A stretch of 64,000 bases of DNA from Maylandia zebra (taxonomy: Eukaryota; Chordata; Actinopteri; Cichliformes; Cichlidae), in NCBI RefSeq assembly GCF_041146795.1, contig NC_135185.1:10225529-10289528 (forward strand), written 5' to 3'. Positions 32,874 through 44,201 of this stretch are shown here, piece by piece. The translations under genes and the position numbers were made by a program. The notes below the pieces were generated by a model. The model was given only the letters and a program-made list of their open reading frames with translations. It did no database searches and was not told the origin of the DNA. Positions within the stretch are counted from its first letter, which is position 1, and every line of letters starts with the position of its first letter.

Positions 32874-33680
32874 TCAATACAAGCTGTTAATGATGTTGTA
32901 AACCTTACAATATTAATTATAATTACAAATATTTAGCTTTAAATTATTTTCAAATTTCTATGACAATTGTCGATGTGTGAAATACATAAATAAATGAATA
33001 TTCCCAAAAGTACAGCACCTAAATCACACAAGTCCCTCTAGAGGAACATAGTATAAAGGACCAACTTCTTTACTCAAGTAAAAGTAAAAAAGTACAGGCT
33101 CTGAAATGTACTCTCACATGTAAGTAAGAAGGATAAAAGCAGCTCTTCAGGGGAAAAGTTAAAAAGATAAGCCTGTCTCCCACACACCATCCCTGTGAAG
33201 CCAACATCCCTCCACACAGCCTCTGCCCAGGCAGGTGGACCATAATTATTGTACTTTCTAAGTCACTTTTATTTTTATTTCACTTTTTGTTTTTAATTCA
33301 GTTTAGTTTGAGTGAGTTTCCACTGTGGATTTTCTCAGTTCTTTAGTTTTCGTCCTTTAAATTATTAAAGCATGGAGGACACATGTCAGAGGTAATATTT
33401 AGGAAAACCAGCATAAACACATCGATGAAAGCTTCACCCAGCAAGTTTGAATAAATTTCTACCAAACAATAAAAACTAAAATACTTTATTTTAGTTTTTA
33501 AAAAAGATTATTTTTAATTTTAGTTAACTGAATAGTTTTGACATCTAGTCTTAGTTTTCAGTTTAAATTGATAATAACCTATAAACTATAATAACTTTGA
33601 AATGGACACGATCACGGTACCGTAAAAACATCACGCTCTGTGGGGTTAGGTCACGCTCTGATTGGTTGGAGGTCCACAGG
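32874..33680. other. Intergenic, no gene recognised
   Basis: AT-rich sequence before the VLIG promoter; no ORF or recognised repeat. Confidence 0.6.
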
Positions 33681-33707
33681 AAGTTCCGCTTCTGACGACC
33701 GTCCTTA

Positions 33708-33719
33708 GAAACCGAAACT
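33708..33719 (+). promoter_or_regulatory. Interferon-stimulated response element
   Basis: GAAACCGAAACT is an exact match to GAAANNGAAACT, the site bound by ISGF3/IRF factors. A second, imperfect site in the opposite sense (AAGTTCCGCTTCT) lies at 33681-33693. It sits just before a putative first exon ending at a strong donor (CGCAA|GTAAG, 33755) and 1.25 kb upstream of the first VLIG coding exon, as expected for an interferon-inducible GTPase. Confidence 0.7.
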
Positions 33720-33879
33720 AGACTAAAAACCAGGAAGAGCTCGAGAGACACGCAAGTAAGAGTTTGTATTTCTGTGGTGTGTAAACGCTTCATTAAAGTT
33801 ATGAAACTCTGACTTAAAGATAAAAGTTAATGTGGCAGCTCTGACCCGAGGAAGAGGATTTCATGGGGGTGTCTGCGCT

Positions 33880-33880
<1 letters not shown>

Positions 33881-33960
<80 letters not shown>
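33881..33960. repeat. (AC)40 microsatellite
   Basis: Uninterrupted AC dinucleotides over 80 bp in the presumed first VLIG intron. Confidence 0.98.
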
Positions 33961-33962
<2 letters not shown>

Positions 33963-35000
33963 AGATCAGTGTTACACTCTTCAGTTTAAGCCTTGTTTTA
34001 GTTACAGGCAAAGAAGGTGCTGAGACGTTACTCATGTTACGGTGCGGTAAAAAGCAACGGCTGTGATGCATTTAAGTGCGCCTCGTAAACGCAATAATCT
34101 GCACAAACAGCTGGTGAGGTTGTTAAAAGGTGGTTCATTTCTCGTGAAAACATAATCATTACTTTGTTGTTGTTTGGATTTTTGAATATTTCAAACTTAT
34201 ACACATTTACTGTTAGATGTGTAACTTTTAAATGTTCCACACAAAAATGAAAGAAACTAAATAAGTATTAGAAAAAACACCCTGACTTTGGTTCATCATC
34301 ACTCAGTTACCTGACTGTGTTAAACTGTTGTTAACCACTGATGTCTCTTCAACATAAGCCAGTGGTGGGTAATTGTTTTTCTCATGGTGTCACATGAGTA
34401 ACTGGGACTGCTGTGGAGCGCTGCACCAACAAGATGAACTCAGTTATCCTCAATATGAATTTCATGTCTTTATAAACTGCCGCTGATGACAGCAGATGTT
34501 ACAGTTAAATAATGAAAATGTGAAACTTTATCCAACGTTTATCCAAAGCCTGAATATTTGCATTACAGTCAGGTTCATATTCTGAGGTGGAAATGTGAAG
34601 CACGGTCACATCAGCAGCAGATATAAGATGTGAGGTCCATTCAGCATCTATTAGCTCTGACGTTCTCACCTTTCTGCTCACGAAGATCTCAGATGTCTGC
34701 TCTCAGGTCCCAGACTCTTTTTAGCACTTTTAAATATTTCTATTTATTTCTATTTTCTGTTTTGATAGATAACAAAACAAACAGATGATGTGTGGATCCT
34801 TTGTAAAGATGAGGAGCAGATGAGATGGAAAACCTTCACAGCACAGCAGCAGCAGGTGGAGGAGAGGCTGAGATCAGATCTAAGGTCTCGTCTTTGAAAC
34901 CTGACAAAGGTCATTAGAAGTAATAAACCAGACATTCATGACGGAAGTTTGGTTATTAAAGTAAACTCTGACAAAGATCCTGTTTTCTGTTTCTTCCTCC
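33961..35000. other. VLIG upstream intron, no exon assigned
   Basis: No repeat family recognised. A stretch near 34770-34880 (GATGAGGAGCAGATGAGATG) could be a small exon, but no frame supports it. Confidence 0.45.
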
Positions 35001-35006
35001 ATGAAG

Positions 35007-38000
35007 GTGAAGAAGATGAGAACGAGGAACGCTCCAACAAAGGTAAAATCTTCTCACCTGATCAGCAGGAAAATGTGTTTCTATGATCATGTTGTTGTAC
35101 ACATGCTGTCTGCAGGAGAATCTCAAGGTTTGATTTCACACCTTCAGCAAAGTCTCAAAGGTTTGAACACATTGACTCGCTCAACTTTATTATTGTTGTT
35201 ATTGTTTTACTGATGATGTGATTGTAAATGTGTTTCTCCTGATTGGGAATCTTCACAGAAGAAAAAAGTTTGATGGTTGTTCGCAGCTTCATTTTGCTTT
35301 CAAAGCGTTCCACTCTCTTCATTCTCCAACCAGCTCAGTCACGTTTCCTCCGGGAGTTTTTCCAAAGAGCTTGAATATAATCGGAGCTCTTGTGGGATGA
35401 ATTTTTATCTCTTGTTGGTCAAACAGCTGTTTTGTGCTGCTGAGACAGAAATGATGGTACAGCTGAGAGGGGATGCTGTGTGTCTGCAGGACTGTTTCAT
35501 TTCAATAATCAGTGAATAATTGTGTTTTTATTGTGACCACTGAGGGTTTATAATGTAAATGAAAAGAACACAAAGTCCTCTGTTTGACTGTCAGTAAACC
35601 TTCACGTAGTTTTTCTGTATCTACATCACGTCTGTTACACAAACTTATCAGTGTGCATCAAACTGATTGAAAGTGACTCAGATTCATGTCTGACTTTCAC
35701 AGTAATGATTCATACAACATACATAAACCTAGTGATGCCCCGTGTGCTCCACACAGTGACTGTCTGTCACGGCACAGCAGTTTGGATTCACTCAGTCTGT
35801 ATAGGACTGTATCGTTCATGTTACCTGTGGGAGTTTGATTGTTTTATTGGTTCGGTCCAGTCACATGATCTGTTCTCCTGGTTTGTTTTTATCTCGCAGG
35901 TTCCTCAGGTGAGGACGTGAGTGGAAACATGGTAGGAAAGTCCAAATTTTTCCAAAGATCTTAGAGATAGTTTCTATGACAGTATCAGTCCTTAACAAAC
36001 TGTTTGCTTGTTTCCTGCAGTCAGTGAATGTTTCTGATGAACTCACCAAGTATCCATGTCAAAGACAAACTGAGACACTGATTGATAGACTTCAGCTTCA
36101 AGACAAACTGCAGCAGAAATTCTCACCAGAGGATTTTCTTCAGATCCGTCCACCTGTGACACGGCACCATGTCACATCTGAGAAACATCTGGCTCACATG
36201 TTTGTCTGCAGGCTGATAATGTTAGACTGCAGGGCCAGATATATTCCTGTAAGACCAGACAGTCCTGAGGGGACAAAGCCAAAGCCCAGGCCGGTGACTG
36301 ACATCCCTGAGAAGCATTACAGTGATTGGGAGGTTTTTCTGAACACCAGCGTGGACACAGAACAGACTCACCTGCATCCAATGGATGTCCAGATGGCCGT
36401 GTTTCACTGCTCAGACAGCTTCCTTAAACAGACGATGGTCACAAAGCTCTCTCAGTGTCAGTACGCTTTACCTTTGCTGGTCCCTGACCCAGTCACAATG
36501 GAGATGGAGTGTCCTCTGTGGACTTTCAGACAGATAACAAAAACCTGGACGGCGACTCAGATCAAAGATGGCTCACCTATCGTCACCATGAAGAGTGTTC
36601 CAGTCTGCAAAGCTCAGACACCCTTGGTGTCATTTTTCCGCCTGGGTTCTCTGTCAGTGTCTAAATCTCAGCTGATGAACGCTTTGATCAACGACCGCCA
36701 CAGCACCTTCTTCCACAGGAACTGCCCAGGAAGCACCAGGTCTCGCCATCTGATGGATGGTGTGGCAGAGATAGCCTGGTACTGCCCTGCTGGGTGATGC
36801 CTTCAGGGACTGCATGGCTTTTTGTAATCTTCACGGTGATGCTCTGCAGATTGAAAAACAGCGCGACATACTGATTGAAAAATCCTCCATCAACGTTTTC
36901 CTTGTTGCATCCCTGCAAAAAGATGAAGAAAGCGCATCACTTGTAGCCGACCTCTTTAAGTCTCATAAACCTTTAATATGTGTGAGTGTTGATGACAGCT
37001 GTGATGCTGTCAGGACTAAAAAGGGAAAATACAAAATGGGTCTCAAAGGCAGAAACCAGTCAGATGTATCTGAAGAGCTGAAAAAGATCATTAGAGAAGT
37101 TTTATCTTCTCTAGAAGATTCCAGTTTGAAACCATCCTTCCAGCTGGAAACCCTGGCTGAGCTCTCTGGAGTCAGAGTGGATGAAAGTGACCCAGCCTGT
37201 CAGAGAGGCAGATCTGCTGCTCTGGAAATAATGCAGCTGATTATGAAGGATAACCTGGATATCTCAAAGATCAAAGAGGAATTCCTTCCTTGTCAAAACC
37301 ATCTGTGGCATCACTTGAACAAAATATACAAAGAACTGAATCATCTCAGAGGAAACAGTGAAAAGGAGAAAAGTAAAAAGCAGCAGAAACTGATGGACAT
37401 GCGTCAGAAACAACGTGCTGCTTGCTGCAGTAAACTGATGGAGCTGTTCACTAACAGCCTGTCAGCACTGCCACCACCAGACAGAGAGTATTTCCTGAAA
37501 TGGACTCAGATCTTCATGGATGCTCTCTCCACAGAGGACGTTTCTTCTGTTCTCCAAAGTTATGATGAAAAGTGGTTGGAGGTCTTAGCTCTGAAGAACA
37601 AACATGACAAATCTGGTCTGTTATTAATGAAACAAACTGAGCTCCAAGACTTGTCCCACAAACTGCAGTCTGCATCCTTCGGCTTGGAGCACATGTTCAG
37701 AGAAATGGGACACATCTATGAAGCCCACAGAACAACAGCTGGAGAGAGCAGAGACGCTGACTGGTGTAAATACCCTGAGCTGGCTGCACAGCTGATGATA
37801 TCAGGACACCCAGTGGAGCTGATGGACGGGGATGCAGGTCACCTGCCTTTCACATGGATCTCCAGCCTCTTAGAGGAAGTCATCCAGAAACTGGGGGACC
37901 AGAGAGTTTTTGTGTTGTCAGTGTTGGGCCTCCAGAGCAGTGGGAAAACATCACTGCTGAGCTCCATGTTTGAACTGCAGCCTGCAGTAGGTGCTGGCAG

Positions 38001-39130
38001 GAGTACCAAGGGTGCCTTCATGCAGCTGCTCAAAGTATCAGAGGACATGAAGACAGACTTTGACTATGTTCTAGTGGTGGACACTGAAGGTCTGCAGGCT
38101 CCTGAGCTGGACGGTAACACCACTCGGTACTGTGACAACGAACTGGCGACATTTGTCGTTGCTCTGGGAAACGTGACACTGATCAGCATCTTTGGAGATG
38201 ATCTGTTGAAGATCCAAGATATTCTGCAGATTGTTGTTCAGGCTTTGATGAGGATGAAGAAAGTTCAGCTTTCTCCCAGATGTGTGTTTGTTCAGGATGT
38301 TCCAGATGTTGCAGCAGCAGAGAAGAACGTGGACGGAAAGAGACGCCTGCAGGAACATCTGGACCAGATGACCAAACTAGCAGCTGAAGAGGAGCTATGT
38401 GATGCTGAGCGCTTCAGTGATGTCATTGAATTTGATGTTCAGAAAGATGTGAAATACTGTGGGCAGCTGTGGGAGGGCAGTCCACCCATGGCTGCTCCTA
38501 ATCCAGCTTACAGCGAGAGCCTCCAAGAAGTGAAGAACACCATCCTCTCTAAAGCTTCAAAGTCTGCTGGGATCACTCTCTCACAGCTCAGAACCAAAAT
38601 TCAGGACCTGTGGAACGCCCTCCTCAGTGAGAACTTTGTTTTCAGTTTCAAGAACACACTTGAAGTTGTAGTGTACAGAAAACTGGAGACCCTGGCCATT
38701 AAGCAGATCTCCCACCTGAGGAGTAACATGAAGACCACTGAAGACCAGCTTCTTCACAGAGATGAAAGTGGAAAACTTGACGAGGCAGGGGTAAGTTATC
38801 TTTATCAAGAAACAAACTGAAAATTTGAAGGAATAAAAAAAGAAATGAAAACGTACTTTGAGGCTGTCAGAGAAATTCTGGCTCAGTGGACACTTTGATT
38901 TGAAATCAAAATCAGCAGCTTTTATATTGGATACTTGAAAGTGAAAAGAAAACAGTTTGAAGTCATCCAACAGAAAAATACTCAGAAAAAGGTGGATGAT
39001 AGGAACACAGTTTGAGAACAAACTGGTACAGAAGATCAGAGCGCTCGATTAGCAGTTGAAGGTCGAGGCCAAAGAAGACGATCTTCAATAACAGCTCAGC
39101 TCTGTTGAGGCTGAGTTACCGATTTAAATG
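35007..39130 (+). pseudogene. VLIG/GVIN (interferon-induced very large GTPase) pseudogene
   Basis: Two small acidic exons (35007-35042 and 35900-35931) join in frame to a long exon from 36021. Together they give EEDENEERSNK, SSGEDVSGNM and SVNVSDELTKYPC, the typical start of fish VLIG proteins. The long exon holds the VLIG N-terminal region, a frameshift with TGA at 36795-36797, then from 36814 helical sequence and the G domain: GLQSSGKTS (about 37926), DTEGLQAPEL (about 38083) and a QDVPDV segment. After VSYLYQETN an in-frame TGA (38818) and another TGA (38896) interrupt recognisable homology (IKKEMKTYFEAVREILAQW), which fades at about 39130. Family members run well over a thousand residues further in one exon. 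Three or more lesions plus truncation make this a pseudogene. Confidence 0.88.
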
Positions 39131-39149
39131 TAGATGCATCTGTGGTTAG

Positions 39150-40080
39150 AATTTTACATCCACTCAACATGGGCATGAATATCAGGGTAATTTTAGGCTT
39201 TTAATGATTTATTTGTACTGTTCTTTTTTTCTAGAGTAGAATAATCGTTCAGCATACATCTTTAATTACTTTAAAAACGAGAATTGGGTGCACAAGTTAG
39301 AATTTATTTTGGACTTCCTCTAAGCCACACAGGCTCAAATATATACATTTATAAATCTTTTAGCCAGTGCTGCTGAAAATACTACAATGTCTTATCTTAA
39401 CAAGGCTGAGGCCTGTTAACTTCTTGTTAGTGACCATGATTGACTACAGCTGGTAGTTTGTCTTTGCAGCATAGAAAGGATTTGTTTGACAGCTATAAGT
39501 GAAAATTACTAAGAATATTGGAGAAGTCCAAGGAACTCAGTGAAGATCCAAGAGGGAAATTGTAGATTTATACTAGTTGCTAAAGTTTCTTAGAGCTATT
39601 CCTAAACAACTGTAAATGGTTCATGTAAACAACTACATAAGTACAGGTTTGGCAGTATCATCACTTGCCAAAGTTTGGAAGAAGACCCAAACTGTCACCC
39701 TCAGATGAGAGGACATAAAAAGGAAAAACCCAGAAACCACTGAGGCTCAGGCCTGCCATGAAGTGGAAACTGCTAGAAACACCAGCATCACTGTCCACTG
39801 TGAAGACAGTTTATTATAAAATAAATTAAGAGACTTAAAGTGTAAATGTATGCATTTATTTGACCCTATACGGATTAGAGAAAATCCAGAATAATTCTTG
39901 TTTTTAATTTTAAGTAATTAAAGATGCTGTACAATCATTCCACCCTGGACAAAGAACAGTTCAAAGAAATCATTAAAAAACCAAAATTATTACATCATTC
40001 ATACCCATGATGAGTGGATGGAAACATTGGACCACAACTGGAATCAGATTACAATCAGACTGTCTGCAGTAGCGTTTAAA
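39150..40080 (+). mobile_element. Degraded Tc1-like transposon
   Basis: Translated fragments such as KFGRRPKLSPSDERT (about 39665) and SLSTVKTVYYK (about 39798) resemble the helix-turn-helix part of a Tc1 family distinct from that at 5387. Inverted-repeat-like ends (ACATCCACTCAACATG near 39160 and candidates near 40010) are weak. Heavily decayed, with no catalytic domain. Confidence 0.5.
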
Positions 40081-41185
40081 AATTACTTAGATAAATATTT
40101 AACCTCAGTAAAAAGTGCAGTAAATGTTCCAGTGCAGGGAAAAAGTCTCAAAGTATGACAGCTGCATTACTGGGTTTGAAAGAACTTCTGTAAATTAATT
40201 TGCTCCACTCATGATGGTGGTTATCAACTTTAAGTTAGTCCGGGCTTTCTGCTTCAGAAAGCTGCTTCTGCTCATTGTTACAAGAATCTGTGTGTATTAT
40301 TATAAAATATGTATAAATGCTTCATTCTAATCTGCTGCCTCGTCTCTTTGACACTGTTGGAAACAGAGCAACACCAAGAACACCCGTCCAACCAATCACA
40401 TTCATGTAACTCGTCTCTTTCATCAGGCAGACGGACAGGAAGCTTTAATGATTAAATAGATCCAGTTTAAAGACTCAGAGCTCTGATGCACAGCTTTCAC
40501 CTTACAACTAAACACTAGCATTCAGTGTAAAAGTAATTGATAGAACTTAAAATGTTTCTGAGCCATAAATCACCAGCTTAATGATTTTCTGCAGGATTCG
40601 TCTTTTGTCTGTTTTGTTGCTGCAGTTCTTTAAAGATCACTGTTTTATCATCATTTAATTATGTCTCTGATTGGAGGAGGCAGCACTCGAATCATTTCAT
40701 GCAGAAGTAAATGACTGTATGATTCTATATTAGACACAGGAGGGGGAGGAGACGCAGGTGAATGTAATTAACAACAATCAGATCAACAAATCTGAAACAG
40801 GAGAATAATAAATACAGAGATAAGAGAACTCAGACTAAATTCAGCCAAACGACGAGTCTGATGTGTGGTGTGTAAGACAGTACTGTTCATGAATGAAGAC
40901 ATTTGACTCAATAAAAAATTTATTTAACTGAAATATTATTTTCATTTAACTAAAAGTATTTCAGTGCTCGAAAAAAGAACAATGTTAAGTAAATTTTGTA
41001 TCTGCAGAATTTTACTTAAGTATAGATTAAATGTAATTAAGCTTTTTTTTTTTATTTCATTTTCACATTCAGCCAAGTATTCTATATTTTACAATTTCAT
41101 GATATTAGATCACGCAGAGGTAAACCTCACAAGAACAAAACTGTTATGCTCATTTTTATTTGTTTTTGTTGTTGTTTTTTGTTCC
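40081..41185. other. Upstream region of IRG-C
   Basis: AT-rich. No GGGGCGG promoter cassette like that of IRG-B or IRG-D is found here, so the first exon of IRG-C is not identified. A T-rich stretch and TTGTTCCAG (41179-41187) form the acceptor before the coding exon. Confidence 0.5.
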
Positions 41186-41196
41186 AGTTATCAAAG

Positions 41197-41789
41197 ATGG
41201 TTACAGAAGATATTACAGATGTTCTGAAAATTAAAAAACCACTGGCTGCTGCAAATATCAAGTTACCACACGAGGACAACATAACACCTCTAAATATCGC
41301 CATCACAGGGGAATCTGGTTCTGGGAAATCCACCTTTGTTAATGTCTTCAGAGGTCTATGTGATGATGAGGAGGGAGCTGCTCCCACTGGTATGACAGTA
41401 ACCACCATAGAGGTCACAGCGTACCCCCATCCAAAGTATCCCAGTGTTATCTTGTGGGATCTCCCTGGAATCGGCACCACCAAGTTTCCAGCTAAGAAGT
41501 ACCTGAAGCTTGTTGGATTTGAGAAGTTTGACTTCTTCATCATCATCTCAGACTCTCGCTTCAGAGAAAATGATGTAAAACTCGCTCAAGAGATTCAGAG
41601 GATGAAGAAAAAGTTCTACTTTGTTCGGTCAAATGTTGACAAAGATATACGAGCCGAGAAAAGAACCCGGAGAGAGTTCAACATGGAGAGGACACTTTCA
41701 ACCATCAGGAAGAACTGCACCCAAGGTGAGCTTCTTCTTTTCTTTGATTAGAGTTAATATATTTGTTTCACTCTAAACATCATTTCCAC

Positions 41790-41825
<36 letters not shown>

Positions 41826-44092
41826 TTTTTTATTTGAAAGCGCTTTTCAACACACCCAAGGACACTTGCCACAAAACACATAATAGAACAATAACAACGA
41901 AGAAAAATAAGAAAACAAAAGCACAATATAACAGAAACAAACAATAGGTTCACAGTGAATATGCAGATTTGAACAGATGGTTTTGAGTTGAGCTTTAAAC
42001 TGGGGGAGAGAATCAGTGTTTCTTATATTTGGGGGTAGAGAGCTCCACAGCCTGGGAGCAGAGCAGCTGAAAGCTCTGCTTCCCATGGTGCTGAGGCAGA
42101 AAGATGGCACAGCAAGCTGGATAGAAGAAGAAGCTCGAAGTGAGCGGGTGGTGCTTACTGATGTGAGATTTCTTATATCTACTCTCTAGCCTTCGAGCTT
42201 TGGCCTTCAAAATGGTAAATGGCCTGCATTTGTATAGCGCTTTTCTAGTCCCTAAGGACCCCAAAGCGCTTCACACTACATTCAGTCATTCACACACTGG
42301 TGATGGAAAGCTACATTGTAGCCACAGCTGCCCTGGGGCGCACTGACAGAGGCGAGGCTGCCGGACACTGGCGCCAAACACGGGGTTAGTATCTTGCCCA
42401 AGGATATTTGGCATGCAGCCAGGAGGCAGCCTGGGATCGAACCACCGAAGCAAGCGAAGAAAACAGAGTTTTTACAGGAGACATTGAGTAAACAATAATT
42501 ATAATACAACAACAGATCATCAGGGGTAGAATAGAGGTCTGGAATCTGAATATTGTCCAATCTGGTAGTGAGAATGTCCATATCAATGGACATTTACAAT
42601 TTAGTTATATGTATCAGGTGTAGTGATGCAGCGTGAAGCATCACAGCAATAATCACATAATAACTCACTGTATGAGTAGATTGCTCTTAACATGGAGCTA
42701 ACTAAATACAACAATATATAAGCACATATTTCACATGCTGTATGGTTCATTTCTCCCATGTAGACAGTTTAATTACTATAAAAGGAAGATGTAGATGAAT
42801 AAATCTAATCCTCCCCCTAACATTGACCATGAACACCACCGCTGCTCTGCACCAGTCCACAAAAGTGCATCACAGTAAACGTCACCACAGTTCTGCATAC
42901 TAATCGCTAAACTGTATTTTCATGCAACCTTTGAGTAACACAGAAATTTTATATTTCAGTTAGTTTTGTGAGATGTTTCACGAAAAAAGAAATTCAGCAA
43001 CACATCATGTAAAACTGCAGTATCTGATTTACTGGTGACCCTGCAGCCTCTGAGTAGATGCACCTATGGAATAAATATGAAAGTCCCAGCTGACTTCCTT
43101 CTTGTGTTATCATCTTTACAAGACTTTTAGAAAGGTTGACCTCTGACCTTCAACTTGAGGTTAAGGTCACTGAGATTTGTACTCGTCTGAGGGTTTTACT
43201 AGATGCGTCTATGGTGTCCATCTGAAAATCCAACGTCATGTTGTTCTCATCGAGATGACGACAATCCGCTATCAGCCTTTCACAGCTGAGAGGTGAAAGG
43301 ATGTGTTGGTGTAAGCAGGCCGTGGCATCAATTACTGAGACAGTTTCTCCGAACATTACCAGAAGTTACACCAGGGTGCAGCACACAAAGAAGTCCACAG
43401 TCAGATGTGTTAGTCTGCATTTCTCATTTAATCTTCACACCGTGTGTTTCTTCTGTTACGCAGGACTCAGAGATTTGGGCATCGAGTCTCCGCAGGTCTT
43501 CCTGGTGTCCAGCTTTGAGCTCCACCTGTACGACTTCCCTCTGTTACATGAGACCCTAGAGAGAGAACTTCCTGAACACCAGAGAGATGTTCTGCTGTTT
43601 GGTATATGCAACATCATCAAGAAGAAGAAAGAAGTTTTTCAGGCTGAAATAACACTCTATGCTACTCTGTCTGCAGCTGTACGTACAGCTCCTCTGGGGA
43701 TTTCTTCTGTTTTTGACAGCACCTTAAAGGCTGCTGTCACAGGTTATGTAGCTGGGTTTGGTCTTGACAGCCCATCGCTGAAGAGACTTGCTGCCATCAC
43801 AGGTGTCTCCTACACTGATCTGTGCGCTGTCATCAATTCACCGCTGGCCACAAACACCATAACTACAGATCTTATCCTGGATGAGTTGACGACACTTCCA
43901 AGCACAGCTAAAATAATGAGAGCAGATAACGTGTGCAGGTTCATTCCACTGTTTGGATCCCTGCTGACAGCTGGTTTCTCTTTCACTATAAGCAGTCGAG
44001 CTCTGCAGTTTTTCCTCAGTGAGCTCGCTGATGATGCTGAGAGGGTGTTTAGAAGGGCTCTGAATTTGACCTCCTCAGTGTGGTACTGTTAA
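41197..44092 (+). CDS. IRG-C: immunity-related GTPase with altered G4 motif
   Basis: Coding exons 41197-41725 and 43464-44092 join in frame to 385 residues. The ATG follows acceptor GTTCCAG by 9 bp and has a good context (AAAGATGG). The G domain has an intact P-loop GESGSGKST (about residue 44) and G3 DLPGIGTT. The G4 motif, SKxD in its neighbours, reads SNVD: Lys is replaced by Asn (AAT at 41632-41634). This Lys packs on the guanine and P-loop, so weaker or altered nucleotide binding is expected. The helical domain starts GLRDLGIESPQVFLVSSFEL and is more diverged in its second half than those of IRG-A and IRG-B. The N-terminal leader is about ten residues shorter than in IRG-B. The 1738-bp intron holds LINE and other repeats. 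No break in frame: a live but possibly GTPase-impaired gene. Confidence 0.88.
41792..41823. repeat. (AAT)n microsatellite
   Basis: About ten ATA/AAT triplets in the IRG-C intron. Confidence 0.95.
41824..42205 (-). pseudogene. LINE 3' fragment in the IRG-C intron
   Basis: The minus strand encodes CSAPRLWSSLPPNIRNTDSL, RT C-terminus, and upstream pieces in another frame (LPQHHGKQSFQLL). It runs into the same 3' end as the fragment at 27660 (GCGCTTTTCAACACACCCAAG). Confidence 0.7.
42210..42450. repeat. Dispersed teleost repeat
   Basis: Starts TGGTAAATGGCCTGCATTTG and includes CCCTAAGGACCCCAAAGCGC and GGCGCACTGACAGAGGCGAG. I know this as a common fish interspersed repeat but cannot give a family. 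A possible tail is CTTGCCCAAGGATA. Confidence 0.55.
42451..43463. other. IRG-C intron remainder
   Basis: No ORF or named repeat recognised. It ends in the acceptor TTCTGTTACGCAG at 43451-43463, nearly the same as in IRG-A. Confidence 0.6.
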
Positions 44093-44201
44093 AATCTAGC
44101 ATTTCTCACAAATTTCACTATTTTTAGACGAGCTGTAAATTTGAGGAAAACCAGTGTTTCTCTGAGCTGTGGGTTGTTTGGTGTTCCATGTCACTCTACA
44201 T

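Noticed and set aside
32442-32878. 5-bp target duplication around the solo LTR
   Set aside because: TTCAC and TCAAT do not agree, so the LTR call rests on its ends and layout only.
33832-34023. 63-codon frame rich in Thr-His
   Set aside because: Created by the AC microsatellite.
38780-38800. Splice donor ending a functional VLIG exon (GGGGTAAGT)
   Set aside because: Homology to VLIG continues in frame past this point through TGA codons, so decay explains the end better than splicing. Not fully excluded.
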